A stretch of 64,000 nucleotides of DNA from Grimontia kaedaensis (GCF_023746615.1 NZ_CP082275.1:1302001-1366000); one strand, 5' to 3'. Numbered from the stretch's first letter, positions 1 through 8,623 are shown. The notes: generated by a model not told the origin, from the sequence alone. Program-made: numbers and translations.

Positions 1-78
1 TAGTGCGTAAATACCAGCAGCAAAACCGATGGCGATGGCAAAGCCATGAGTGAAAAGTAAAACGATCCAGTTTTTCAT
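1..78 (-). CDS. Membrane-anchored protein, N-terminal 26 codons only
   Basis: Only the start of this gene is in the window; it reads leftward off the edge. The 26 visible residues begin MKNWIVLLFTHG and form one hydrophobic segment, so this is either a signal anchor or the first membrane helix. A purine-rich GGGG sits just before the ATG. The other ATG five bases upstream meets a stop at once, which fixes the start. The segment resembles the N-termini of DM13-domain proteins of marine bacteria, but that rests on memory of a short hydrophobic stretch and is weak. Confidence 0.5.
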   Translation of the reverse strand, partial: MKNWIVLLFTHGFAIAIGFAAGIYAL

Positions 79-149
79 TGCATCCCCTGCGTGAAAGTTT
101 TTCTTAACTAGAGTGTAACCTAACACGTTGCTTTAGCGGGTGAAGTGAC

Positions 150-184
150 AAAAAGCCCGCCGGGCGAAACCGGGCGGGCTTTTT
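150..184. terminator. Bidirectional Rho-independent terminator
   Basis: A GC-rich stem (AAAAAGCCCGCC and its complement GGGCGGGCTTTTT around a short loop) has A-tracts on the left and T-tracts on the right. It sits just past the stop of the leftward oxidoreductase gene, whose transcript it ends. Confidence 0.9.
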
Positions 185-212
185 CAATTCCTTCTCAATT
201 GTGGAGCGGGAA

Positions 213-1253
213 TTATACGTCGATTGGCTCGGCGACTTTCACTACCAATTTACCGAAGTTTTTTCCTTCCAGTAGGCCCATAAAGGCTTTGGGTGCAGCA
301 TCTAAACCTTCAACGATTTGCTCTTTGTACTGCATTTTGCCCTCCATCAGCCATTTGCCCATGTCGGCAGCAAACTCGTCGTAACGGTGACCGTAATCAT
401 CAAAGATGATGAAGCCTTGCATCTTGATACGCTTGATCAGCAAGGTCGCCATTAGCAGTGACATGCGGTCTGGTCCCTCTGGCAGTGTGGTCGCGTTGTA
501 TTGAGAAACCAATCCACATAGCGGGATGCGTGCACCAGTGTTAAGTAGTGGAAGTACCGAGTCGAATACTTTACCGCCAACGTTTTCATAGTAAACGTCG
601 ATGCCTTTGTCACAAGCGGCTGCCAGTTGTTCTGCGAAGTCATCCGCCTTGTGATCGATACAAACATCAAAGCCAAGTACTTCAACCGCGTGGCGACACT
701 TATCTTCACCGCCTGCAACACCGACGACTTTGCAGCCTTTTAGTTTGCCGATTTGACCCACTGTCGCGCCAACCGGGCCAGTTGCGGCTCCTACAACCAA
801 GGTGTCACCTTCTTTAGGCTGACCAATATCCAATAGGCCCATGTAAGCAGTAAAGCCGGGCATACCCATGATGCCCAGCGCGAACGAAGGATGAGTAGGG
901 GATTTTCCCAGTTTCAGCAGACCTTCGCCGTCAGACACGGCGTAAGACTGCCAGCCCGAGAAGGCCAGCACCCATTCGCCTTTTTCAAAGCCAGGATTCA
1001 GTGAATCCTCAACCTGACAAACCGTCGCGCCGACCATCACATCATCAAGCTCAACAGGATCAGCGTAAGATTTAGCATCGCTCATGCGGCCACGCATGTA
1101 AGGGTCGAGTGAGAGGTAAATGGTGCGAAGCAGCAGTTCACCATCTTTCAGGGCAGGAACGTCCTGAGATTCCAAACGGAAGTTATCGGTAACAGGCGCG
1201 CCAACTGGGCGTGAAGCTAGAACAATGCGGTTGTTTTCCAACGAAACTGACAT
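213..1253 (-). CDS. NADP-dependent oxidoreductase, zinc-free MDR family (CurA/YncB-like)
   Basis: A 346-residue medium-chain dehydrogenase/reductase of the leukotriene B4 12-hydroxydehydrogenase / CurA type. These reduce the double bond of alpha,beta-unsaturated ketones and aldehydes with NADPH. The N-terminal half carries LSLDPYMRGRM, typical of the family, and the cofactor loop is GAATGPVGATVGQIGK near residue 150. There are no structural-zinc cysteines. The start is set at the ATG at 1253 because AAAGGGA lies nine bases upstream; an in-frame ATG ten codons earlier has no ribosome site. A palindrome shared with the TetR gene upstream sits at 1286-1302, so the enzyme is probably induced by reactive electrophiles. 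The substrate is inferred from the family. Confidence 0.9.
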   Translation of the reverse strand: MSVSLENNRIVLASRPVGAPVTDNFRLESQDVPALKDGELLLRTIYLSLDPYMRGRMSDAKSYADPVELDDVMVGATVCQVEDSLNPGFEKGEWVLAFSGWQSYAVSDGEGLLKLGKSPTHPSFALGIMGMPGFTAYMGLLDIGQPKEGDTLVVGAATGPVGATVGQIGKLKGCKVVGVAGGEDKCRHAVEVLGFDVCIDHKADDFAEQLAAACDKGIDVYYENVGGKVFDSVLPLLNTGARIPLCGLVSQYNATTLPEGPDRMSLLMATLLIKRIKMQGFIIFDDYGHRYDEFAADMGKWLMEGKMQYKEQIVEGLDAAPKAFMGLLEGKNFGKLVVKVAEPIDV

Positions 1254-1285
1254 GTGCTGATTCCCTTTACGTTGTGATATCATTG

Positions 1286-1302
1286 CTAGACCAGTCGTCT
1301 AG
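1286..1302. promoter_or_regulatory. Palindromic operator of the oxidoreductase gene
   Basis: CTAGAC-CAGTC-GTCTAG: two perfect 6-bp arms around CAGTC, 33 bp upstream of the oxidoreductase ATG. The same core recurs upstream of the tetR gene at 1986-2000. It resembles the inverted TAGAC half-sites bound by NemR-type TetR repressors. Binding by the adjacent repressor is inferred. Confidence 0.75.
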
Positions 1303-1311
1303 TAATTGAGT

Positions 1312-1340
1312 AAAAAAATCCGCCAAGTGCTTTTGGCGGT
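1312..1340 (-). terminator. Rho-independent terminator after tetR
   Basis: CCGCCAA and TTGGCGG form a stem around GTGCTT. On the minus strand a run of seven T follows. It separates the tetR transcript from the oxidoreductase transcript, so each has its own promoter. Confidence 0.8.
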
Positions 1341-1366
1341 TTTATCGGCGCTGCTGCGCCCTTTGA

Positions 1367-1963
1367 TTAAAAAGCGTGTTGTCCTTTGAGCAGGTGCTCT
1401 GTGCTTTCCAGCGCCTGTTTCATCGGCTCTACATTCTGGTTGAGCTTGCTCATCAGGCTTGCACCAATCCAAAGTTGATAAAGCTGACTGGCGGCTTTTT
1501 CAGCGTTACTAACCTGAATCGAACCGTCTTCAATGCCAATCTGAACGCAATCAGCAAGCATAGCGACAATTCGGTTTGCGCCATTCAGCAACGAAATACG
1601 CATAGATTCAGACAGGTCAGACACTTCTGCACTCAGCTTCACCACCAGACACCGCTGGCTGCCACACATGCCGTCATTTACTTCAATCCATTTCATCCAG
1701 TAACCCATGAGCTTCTCAAAGCCATTGAGAGAGGGGTTGCTGAAATGCGCATCCAGTTTGGTCTGATATTGAGAGAAGTAGTCTTCGATCAACGCTTCGC
1801 CGAATTGTTCTTTGGATTTGAAATAGTGATAGAAGGAGCCTTTCGGCACCCCGGCATGATTAAGCAGTTGCGCCAGACCGACGTTCGAAAAGCCTTTTTC
1901 AACAATGAGTTGATAGCCGACGTCGAGAATATGCTGGCGGGTAGATTGGGTCTCTGTGTTCAT
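1367..1963 (-). CDS. TetR/AcrR-family repressor (NemR/AcuR-like)
   Basis: A 198-residue TetR regulator. The N-terminal helix-turn-helix includes GFSNVGLAQLLNHAGVPKGS and then FYHYFKSKEQF, the recognition-helix signature of this family. The C-terminal ligand domain holds Cys residues (GMCGSQRCLVV, about residues 100-108), as in NemR/AcuR relatives that sense electrophiles or acrylate-type compounds. The gene lies upstream of the oxidoreductase in the same direction with a terminator between them. An identical palindrome lies in front of both genes, which points to autoregulation and control of the enzyme. That the cysteines sense the ligand is inferred. Confidence 0.88.
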   Translation of the reverse strand: MNTETQSTRQHILDVGYQLIVEKGFSNVGLAQLLNHAGVPKGSFYHYFKSKEQFGEALIEDYFSQYQTKLDAHFSNPSLNGFEKLMGYWMKWIEVNDGMCGSQRCLVVKLSAEVSDLSESMRISLLNGANRIVAMLADCVQIGIEDGSIQVSNAEKAASQLYQLWIGASLMSKLNQNVEPMKQALESTEHLLKGQHAF

Positions 1964-1985
1964 GGTGAAGCAGATTAGCGGAAAT

Positions 1986-2000
1986 TAGACCAGTCGTCTA
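1986..2000. promoter_or_regulatory. Palindromic operator upstream of tetR
   Basis: TAGAC-CAGTC-GTCTA, the same 15-bp core as at 1287-1301, including the spacer. It lies 23 bp upstream of the tetR ATG, where a bound repressor would block its own transcription. Confidence 0.75.
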
Positions 2001-2039
2001 GTGGTGATCTTAAGGATGATCCTACCAGTGAAATAACCG

Positions 2040-2057
2040 ATGAAATGTTTGTTTCAT
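2040..2057. promoter_or_regulatory. Upstream operator of the iol operon
   Basis: ATGAAA-N6-TTTCAT, a perfect 6-bp inverted repeat with a 6-bp spacer. An identically built site lies at 2093-2110. The GAAA/TTTC half-sites resemble those of RpiR-family regulators such as IolR; no such gene is in this window. Confidence 0.65.
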
Positions 2058-2086
2058 TGGTTGCGATCTGACCGTTTCGATCTTAG

Positions 2087-2110
2087 TATAAAATGAAACG
2101 TACATTTCAT
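2087..2110 (+). promoter_or_regulatory. iol operon promoter -10 region and downstream operator
   Basis: A -10-like TATAAA at 2087-2092 is followed directly by the second ATGAAA-N6-TTTCAT palindrome (2093-2110). A regulator bound here would cover the transcription start. A TTGCGA at 2061 is the best -35 candidate but its spacing is long. The two palindrome centres are 53 bp apart, about five helical turns. Confidence 0.6.
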
Positions 2111-2184
2111 AATGCGGTTAGGTGAAGTGTATTTTTCAGGTTCAGCCACACTGAACAGGATGGGAAATCTGACAGGAGTCGGGA

Positions 2185-4128
2185 ATGACGACGGTAGAAA
2201 AAACATTGGACGTGATTTGCCTTGGGCGAGTCGCCGTTGATTTGTATGGGGAGCAGGTCGGTTCGCGCCTAGAAGACATGCGAACCTTTGCCAAATATTT
2301 GGGTGGCTCGTCGGGCAACGTTGCTCACGGTACCGCAAGGCAGGGGTTGAAATCCGGCATGTTGGCACGTGTTGGTGACGAGCACATGGGACGCTTTGTT
2401 ACTGAGGAATTGGAGCGTGTCGGCGTCGATACCAGCAATATCATCATCGATAAAGAAAGGCTAACCGCGCTGGTGCTGCTTGGCATCAAAGATGAAGACA
2501 CCTTCCCGCTAATTTTCTACCGCGACAATTGCGCTGACAAAGCCATCACCCCAGAAGACATTAATGAAGATTACATTGCTTCTGCCAAGTGTTTGGCGAT
2601 CACGGGCACCCACCTTTCCAATCCAAGCTCCCGTGAAGCGGTAATCACCGCACTGAACTACGCACGCAAGCATGGCGTTCGCACAGCCTTGGATGTGGAC
2701 TACCGTCCGGTCCTTTGGGGCCTGACTTCGCTGGGAGATGGTGAAACCCGCTACATCGAATCAGATGAGGTCACCCGCCAGCTTCAGGAAGTGCTGGGCC
2801 TGTTTGACCTGATTGTCGGCACCGAAGAAGAGTTTCACATTGCAGGTGGTTCGGAAGATTCCGTCGAGGCGCTGAAATCTGTTCGTACCTTTACGGATGC
2901 GACCTTGGTATGCAAACGTGGCCCGCTGGGGTGCAGCGTATTTACCGACGAAATCGGTAGTGTTCTGGATGACGGCATCACGGTGAAAGGCGTACGCGTG
3001 GAAGTGCTGAATGTACTCGGCGCGGGTGATGCTTTTATGTCAGGTTTGCTTCGTGGCTACCTGAATGATGAATCCTGGGAGCAATGCTGCCGCTATGCTA
3101 ACGCCTGTGGTGCGCTGGTGGTTTCCCGCCACGGTTGCTCGCCAGCCATGCCTACCAAAGAAGAATTGGATTACTACCTGCAACATGAGCATGAAATCCC
3201 ACGCCCGGATAGGGATAGCATGCTGAACCACCTTCACCGTGTAACCACCCGAGAGCTGGCTTGGAGTGATTTGTGTGTGCTGGCGTTCGACCATCGCGCT
3301 CAGTTTGTCGAAATGGCACAGGAAGCGGGAATCGATATCGCGCATATCCCTTATCTCAAAAAACTCATCTGGCAAGCGGCTCAGGAAGTGGCGCAGGAAT
3401 CTGGTCTGAAAGGAAAAGCGGGGATTCTGTGCGACTCTACTTTTGGCATGGAAGTGCTGAATGCTGCAACAGGGTTTGGCAATCATGTCAGTGAGCGCTG
3501 GTGGGTAGGACGACCTATCGAGCTGCCGGGCTCTCGTCCTTTGCGCCTTGAACATGGCAACATCGGTACTCAACTCGCGAGCTGGCCAAAAGAACAGGTC
3601 GTTAAATGCCTCGTTTTCTATCACCCCGACGATACCCGGGGGCTGCAATTGGAACAGGAAAACATGCTTCGTGAAGTCTATGAAGCCTGTTGCGCTGCGG
3701 GGAACGAGTTGTTGGTGGAAGTGATCTTGCCGAAAGATATCGAGGTGAGCTCCGCGAAAGAAGCAGATTTTCTTTACTTGCGTGCGATGACCCGTTTTTA
3801 CAATTTGGGCATCAAACCAGATTGGTGGAAATTGCCTCCACTGACCAAGCAAGGCTGGCAGGCGGCAGATGAACTGATTGAACAACGCGATACGCATTGT
3901 CGTGGCGTGGTGCTGTTGGGACTGGATGCGCCGGCCGATGAGCTGAAAGCGGGTTTTGCTGCGTCGTCAGTTTCGAAAACCGTGAAGGGTTTTGCTGTCG
4001 GCCGCACCATCTTTGGTGAGCCAAGCCGTCAGTGGATGCGTGGCGAGCTGGATAACCAAGGGTTGGTTGCTGCCGTTAAGGCGAATTATCTCGGGTTGAT
4101 TGAAACCTGGCGCCAACGCGGAGAGTAA
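2185..4128 (+). CDS. iolC: Bifunctional 5-dehydro-2-deoxygluconokinase with C-terminal DUF2090 aldolase-like domain
   Basis: A 647-residue protein of the inositol catabolic pathway. Residues 1 to about 330 are a PfkB/ribokinase sugar kinase, with the early glycine segment KYLGGSSGNVAHG and the catalytic NVLGAGDAFMSG near 285. Residues from about 345 to the end are a DUF2090 domain, related to class I aldolases and thought to act like IolJ on the phosphorylated product. It would therefore phosphorylate 2-deoxy-5-keto-gluconate and may cleave it to malonate semialdehyde and dihydroxyacetone phosphate. The fusion is a known proteobacterial form. AGGAG lies eight bases before the ATG. iolE follows after 10 bp. 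Two palindromes upstream suggest repression. Confidence 0.93.
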   Translation: MTTVEKTLDVICLGRVAVDLYGEQVGSRLEDMRTFAKYLGGSSGNVAHGTARQGLKSGMLARVGDEHMGRFVTEELERVGVDTSNIIIDKERLTALVLLGIKDEDTFPLIFYRDNCADKAITPEDINEDYIASAKCLAITGTHLSNPSSREAVITALNYARKHGVRTALDVDYRPVLWGLTSLGDGETRYIESDEVTRQLQEVLGLFDLIVGTEEEFHIAGGSEDSVEALKSVRTFTDATLVCKRGPLGCSVFTDEIGSVLDDGITVKGVRVEVLNVLGAGDAFMSGLLRGYLNDESWEQCCRYANACGALVVSRHGCSPAMPTKEELDYYLQHEHEIPRPDRDSMLNHLHRVTTRELAWSDLCVLAFDHRAQFVEMAQEAGIDIAHIPYLKKLIWQAAQEVAQESGLKGKAGILCDSTFGMEVLNAATGFGNHVSERWWVGRPIELPGSRPLRLEHGNIGTQLASWPKEQVVKCLVFYHPDDTRGLQLEQENMLREVYEACCAAGNELLVEVILPKDIEVSSAKEADFLYLRAMTRFYNLGIKPDWWKLPPLTKQGWQAADELIEQRDTHCRGVVLLGLDAPADELKAGFAASSVSKTVKGFAVGRTIFGEPSRQWMRGELDNQGLVAAVKANYLGLIETWRQRGE

Positions 4129-4138
4129 GGAGACGATC

Positions 4139-5029
4139 ATGGCTGTTGAATTAGGGATAAACCCACTGACGTGGACGAATGATGACTTGCCCTCGCTGGG
4201 CGCTGAAACGCCCTTAGAGGTATGCCTTTCTGAAGGCAGACAGGCTGGTTTTACCGGGTTTGAGTTGGGAAACAAATTTCCGCGTAACCCTGATGTGCTG
4301 GGCCCGATTTTGGCAAAGCACGACCTGAAGCTGGTATCTGGCTGGTATTCCGGTGAACTGCTGAGCAGAAGCGTAGAGCAGGAAATTGAAGCGATGCAAT
4401 CGCACCTGAATCTGCTGAAAACGCTCGGTGCGAAGGTCATGGTGTTTGCGGAAGTCACAGGTTGTGTTCACGGAAATCAAAACATGCCTGTCGAGAGGCG
4501 TCCGGCGTTTCCTGAACATCGCTGGCAGGAGTACGGCCAAAAACTGACGGAACTGGCGAAGTACACCCAATCCCACGGGGTACAGATCGCTTATCACCAC
4601 CATATGGGCACCGTGATTGAAAGCGAAGCGGATGTGGATCGTCTGATGGCGGAAACAGGCCCAGAAGTCGGCTTGCTGCTGGATACCGGTCATCTGCATT
4701 TTGCTGGTGGCGATCCTATTGCTGTCGCCAAGCGTCACGCCGACAGAATTAATCACGTGCATTGTAAAGACATTCGCCAATCAGTTCTGGACGATGCCAA
4801 AAACCGCAGGCTCAGCTTTTTAGATGCCGTATTAAATGGCGTGTTCACCGTACCGGGCGATGGTTGTATTGACTATGCGGCGGTGATGGATGTGCTGAAA
4901 CAGGCAAATTACTCAGGTTGGTTAGTGGTAGAAGCAGAGCAAGATCCTTCGATTGCGCACCCACTGACATACGCAACACTCGGATATAACAATTTGGCGT
5001 CCTTTGCGCGAAATGCCGGATTGATGTGA
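4139..5029 (+). CDS. iolE: Myo-inosose-2 dehydratase
   Basis: A 296-residue TIM-barrel (AP endonuclease 2 / xylose isomerase-like) protein that dehydrates scyllo-inosose in inositol breakdown. Visible signatures are the N-terminal GINPLTWTNDDLPSLG, the metal-site segment AYHHHMGT near 160 and LLLDTGHLHFAGGD near 185. The start is the ATG at 4139, preceded by TAAGGAGA; an in-frame ATG inside the end of iolC would add 13 unrelated residues. It sits 10 bp after iolC and 22 bp before iolA, so the three are co-transcribed. Confidence 0.93.
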   Translation: MAVELGINPLTWTNDDLPSLGAETPLEVCLSEGRQAGFTGFELGNKFPRNPDVLGPILAKHDLKLVSGWYSGELLSRSVEQEIEAMQSHLNLLKTLGAKVMVFAEVTGCVHGNQNMPVERRPAFPEHRWQEYGQKLTELAKYTQSHGVQIAYHHHMGTVIESEADVDRLMAETGPEVGLLLDTGHLHFAGGDPIAVAKRHADRINHVHCKDIRQSVLDDAKNRRLSFLDAVLNGVFTVPGDGCIDYAAVMDVLKQANYSGWLVVEAEQDPSIAHPLTYATLGYNNLASFARNAGLM

Positions 5030-5051
5030 TTGAGACATGGAGACCCAAGAC

Positions 5052-6563
5052 ATGGAAACAGTTCATAACTTTATTAACGGACAAATCGCAGAAAGCAGTA
5101 CTGAACGATTTGGCGCAGTATTTGACCCAGCGACCGGCGAGCAAACCCGTCAGGTGGTATTGAGCAAAGCAGAAGAAGCAGAGGCGGCCGTGGCTGCTGC
5201 GCATGCGGCTTTTCCTGCATGGAAGAAAACGCCACCATTACGCCGTGCCCGTGTGATGTTCCAATTCAAAGCGCTGCTTGAAGCGAATCAGGACAAACTG
5301 GCTCGCCTTATCAGTAATGAACACGGAAAAGTCTACTCTGATGCTGTGGGCGAGTTGACCCGCGGTTTGGAAGTTGTCGAGTTTGCTTGTGGAATTCCAC
5401 ATCTACAAAAAGGGGAGAGCTCTGCAAATGTGGGCTCTGGTGTTGATAGTCACTCCATAATGCAGCCCCTTGGCGTGTGTGCCGGGATCACCCCATTTAA
5501 CTTCCCCGCGATGGTACCGATGTGGATGTTCCCGATTGCCCTTGCTACCGGTAACACCTTCGTACTCAAGCCTTCTGAGAAGGATCCGTCTTTGGGTCTG
5601 ATGCTGGCCGAGTTACTGAAAGAGGCCGGATTGCCAGACGGCGTGTTCAACGTGGTCAACGGCGACAAAGAAGCGGTTGATGTGCTGCTGACAGATCCGC
5701 GCGTTCAGGCGGTGAGCTTTGTCGGTTCAACACCTATCGCGGAGTACATTTACTCCACGGCGTCTGCGCATGGCAAACGTTGTCAGGCACTCGGTGGTGC
5801 GAAGAATCACTGTATTTTAATGCCTGATGCTGACCTTGAAATGGCAAGCGGCGCGATAGTCGGTGCTGGCTTTGGCGCGGCGGGCGAGCGTTGTATGGCA
5901 CTGTCTGTTGTTGTCGCTGTTGGCGATGAAACGGCCGATAAGCTGGTGGCTTCGCTGTCAGAAAGCATCAACAAAATGCGTGTAGGCCCGGGTATTGTAG
6001 ACGGCCCTGAAAACGACATGGGGCCAGTTATTTCCGCACAGCATCGCGACAAAATTGTCGGCTACATTGATGCGGGCGTTGAGCAGGGCGCGAAACTGGT
6101 GGTCGATGGTCGCGGCCGTAAGGTGGAAGGGCATGACAATGGCTACTTTGTCGGCCCCACGCTATTTGATGACGTCACGCCAGATATGACCATCTATCAG
6201 GATGAAATCTTTGGCCCCGTGTTGTCTGTAGTTCGTGTTCCGGATTACCAAACCGCCTTAGAACTGATTAACCGCCACGAGTATGGCAATGGTTCTGCCA
6301 TCTTCACCCGAGACGGTGAAACTGCCCGTCAGTTCAGTGAAGATGTGTTGGCAGGTATGGTAGGCGTTAATGTGCCAATTCCTGTACCAATGGCATTCCA
6401 CAGCTTTGGCGGCTGGAAACGCTCAATCTTTGGACCACTGAATGTGCATGGTAACGATGGCGTTCGCTTCTATACCCGAATGAAAACCGTCACCACCCGC
6501 TGGCCAGCCAGTGTGCGGCTGGAAACCCACGATAGTCATTTCACTATGCCGACAATGGGATAA
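5052..6563 (+). CDS. iolA: Methylmalonate/malonate semialdehyde dehydrogenase (CoA-acylating)
   Basis: A 503-residue aldehyde dehydrogenase that converts malonate semialdehyde to acetyl-CoA, the last step of inositol breakdown, and methylmalonate semialdehyde to propionyl-CoA. PFNFPAMVPMWMFP near residue 145, the VSFVGSTP nucleotide loop and the catalytic cysteine in GAAGERCMALS near 280 mark MmsA/IolA. The start at 5052 is chosen because GGAGA at 5039-5043 is correctly spaced; an in-frame ATG at 5037 would overlap that ribosome site. It is the third gene of the iol operon. A hairpin follows the stop. Confidence 0.93.
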   Translation: METVHNFINGQIAESSTERFGAVFDPATGEQTRQVVLSKAEEAEAAVAAAHAAFPAWKKTPPLRRARVMFQFKALLEANQDKLARLISNEHGKVYSDAVGELTRGLEVVEFACGIPHLQKGESSANVGSGVDSHSIMQPLGVCAGITPFNFPAMVPMWMFPIALATGNTFVLKPSEKDPSLGLMLAELLKEAGLPDGVFNVVNGDKEAVDVLLTDPRVQAVSFVGSTPIAEYIYSTASAHGKRCQALGGAKNHCILMPDADLEMASGAIVGAGFGAAGERCMALSVVVAVGDETADKLVASLSESINKMRVGPGIVDGPENDMGPVISAQHRDKIVGYIDAGVEQGAKLVVDGRGRKVEGHDNGYFVGPTLFDDVTPDMTIYQDEIFGPVLSVVRVPDYQTALELINRHEYGNGSAIFTRDGETARQFSEDVLAGMVGVNVPIPVPMAFHSFGGWKRSIFGPLNVHGNDGVRFYTRMKTVTTRWPASVRLETHDSHFTMPTMG

Positions 6564-6577
6564 AAGAAAATAATGTA

Positions 6578-6599
6578 AAAGGCTACGCTTGTAGCCTTT
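6578..6599 (+). terminator. Hairpin after iolA
   Basis: AAAGGCTAC-gctt-GTAGCCTTT, a perfect 9-bp stem starting 15 bp past the iolA stop. The T-tract after it is short and the sequence continues as ATTTAAAT, so it is a probable rather than an ideal terminator. Confidence 0.7.
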
Positions 6600-6885
6600 A
6601 TTTAAATATATTGTATTTTAATAAAGCTATTATCTCTAAGCTCTAGACCTTTTTATGTGTAATATCTCTTTTCTCTTATTCTTTATATGGAATTATAAAT
6701 ATATTTTCGATTGATATTGCTTTGTGGTTATGAAAGGCAAGCTTACTTGCTGTTGAACTTTTAACTTAACCCGGAAGTTTAGGTTATTGATAGAAATGTA
6801 ATCACTGATATGTTGAGAATTGTTGCAAATGAGATGTATTTTTATTCCGCCTTAGTCAAGGTTTTTAAACTTTATAGGGGGAAAA
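6600..6885. other. AT-rich intergenic region before the beta-lactamase-family gene
   Basis: No gene, repeat or clear operator was seen. The sequence is visibly richer in A and T than the iol genes and begins the AT-rich block that includes the next gene. AGGGGG just before the ATG at 6886 is the ribosome site. Confidence 0.6.
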
Positions 6886-8610
6886 ATGAAAAATATGTTT
6901 AAAGGAAAAATAGGTCGCTTATTTTCAACTTTTCCCATCATCTTCGGAATGGCAGCTTTTCCGGTTTCAGTCAATGCTGACGTGGCTGGATCGCTAGAGA
7001 GTTGCACACGTCAGGTTGAAAGTTATGACGTCTATGAAGCGCTTAAAGTATGTATTGAACAACAACGTGAAGCGCTAGGTATCGCGGGTATCACAGTATC
7101 TGTTGTGAAAAACAACACACCAGTGTTTTTGCATGGATTCGGGTATGCAGATATCGATCAAAATAAATTGGTAACACAAGAAACTGGCTTTCGTATCGCA
7201 TCTATAACCAAGACATTTACTGCTATCGCGGTAATGAAGTTGGTGAACGAAGGGCGTATTTCACTGGAAGATAGCATTTATACATATCTGCCTGATTATC
7301 AACCTAAGGTATTACCAGGGACAGACCCAGATATACGTATTAGAGATCTGTTGACACACCACAGTGGTATTTCCTCTGGCTGGATTCAGTCTTACGAACC
7401 TAATAAGCCCCTTTTAGACCAGTGGAGAGAGATACCTTTGCGATTAAGCAAAGATTATCTCACCTGGGATAGAAGAACGGTTCACGCATACAACAACCAG
7501 GCTTACAGTCTAGCGGGCTTAATCGTTGAGCGTGTTTCTGGTTTGGAGTGGCCTGAATATCTTGAGCAAGAGTTCTTTAAGCCTCTAAACATGCAAAATG
7601 CGCTTAGTTATCTCCCAACATCTCGAGAGGGTGTGGCAAAGGGGTATTTGGGTTCCGCTAATACCTCTTTGACTGAGAGTGTTGATTTACCTGCTGGCTC
7701 TATTATTGCCAGTGGTAATGACATGGCTCGCTACATGCAAGCTATTCTAGACAGTTGGTTGTATGATTCACATTCAATCCTGCCAAAAAGTCTTCTTAAG
7801 GAGATGGCCTCTCGACAAAATACAGATGTTGTATTTGATGGTGAGATGAATATGGGGATTGGCTTTTTTAATATTTCTGTAAACGGTCACAAGGTCATCG
7901 CACACGGTGGCGATTTGCCTCCTTTCCATAGTTTAATGTTGATAGCACCTAATCATAATATGGGTGTGTTTGTATCAACTAATGATGGCTTCGGTGAGGG
8001 CTACGTGAACGAGCTAGCAACAGCGTTGCTATCGAGCTTGCTGCCACAGAATGAAGATATGCCCGATCCTTACTTTCCTATTGGTGACACGATAGAAAGC
8101 CCTCTCCTAAATGGCCTATATGTGGGTGACGACATTTTGAAAGTGGTGAATGGCAGTGATGGCAAACAGTACGTGATAGCGGGAGACTTCTCTAGTGAGA
8201 TAGTTGCCGTTGCGCCCCACTTCTATGATGTTGTTGGTCTTGATGAAGTATATTTGAAAACGAGTGAAAAGCATCAAGGCTTCAGGCTTATTATCTCTGG
8301 TGAGGAACGGTCGCTCTATTTTCCTGTTTCTCTGACTCACGCAGATGAAAGCTTTGAACACTTTGTTGGAACGTATGAGCTGAAAGGGCGAGAATCACCC
8401 ATCGCTCAGTATGTTATTGTGGATTACGATGCCGAGGAACAATTATTGTATTTCGCATATTCTCCAGAATATTCTCCGACGCCGCTTAAAGTATTGAGTG
8501 ATACGCTGATTAAAGTACAAGGCTTTGGTAGAAATAAAGGCATGGTGTTTGAAATGATTGATGAGCACACTATGTATGCTGTTGGTCGAGAGTATCGAAA
8601 TATTAACTGA
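6886..8610 (+). CDS. Serine beta-lactamase-family hydrolase (class C / PBP fold), secreted
   Basis: A 574-residue protein with a cleavable signal peptide (about residues 1-31, ending VSVNA) and a beta-lactamase/transpeptidase-like domain. All three motifs are present: S106-I-T-K109 (SxxK), Y202-N-N204 (YxN) and H340-G-G342. A C-terminal beta-rich extension of about 190 residues follows the catalytic domain, as in peptidase- and esterase-like members. It is more likely a D-amino-acid peptidase or esterase than a resistance enzyme. It is monocistronic, with a terminator behind it. Base composition is AT-richer than the flanking genes, which suggests transfer. Confidence 0.85.
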   Translation: MKNMFKGKIGRLFSTFPIIFGMAAFPVSVNADVAGSLESCTRQVESYDVYEALKVCIEQQREALGIAGITVSVVKNNTPVFLHGFGYADIDQNKLVTQETGFRIASITKTFTAIAVMKLVNEGRISLEDSIYTYLPDYQPKVLPGTDPDIRIRDLLTHHSGISSGWIQSYEPNKPLLDQWREIPLRLSKDYLTWDRRTVHAYNNQAYSLAGLIVERVSGLEWPEYLEQEFFKPLNMQNALSYLPTSREGVAKGYLGSANTSLTESVDLPAGSIIASGNDMARYMQAILDSWLYDSHSILPKSLLKEMASRQNTDVVFDGEMNMGIGFFNISVNGHKVIAHGGDLPPFHSLMLIAPNHNMGVFVSTNDGFGEGYVNELATALLSSLLPQNEDMPDPYFPIGDTIESPLLNGLYVGDDILKVVNGSDGKQYVIAGDFSSEIVAVAPHFYDVVGLDEVYLKTSEKHQGFRLIISGEERSLYFPVSLTHADESFEHFVGTYELKGRESPIAQYVIVDYDAEEQLLYFAYSPEYSPTPLKVLSDTLIKVQGFGRNKGMVFEMIDEHTMYAVGREYRNIN

Positions 8611-8623
8611 TAAAGAAATTAAC

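Noticed and set aside
3040..3897. A 285-codon frame antisense to iolC
   Set aside because: It lies wholly inside the DUF2090 half of iolC, has a composition typical of a shadow frame and no recognisable domain.
5037..5051. Earlier iolA start at 5037
   Set aside because: It overlaps the GGAGA ribosome site that serves the ATG at 5052 and has no proper site of its own.
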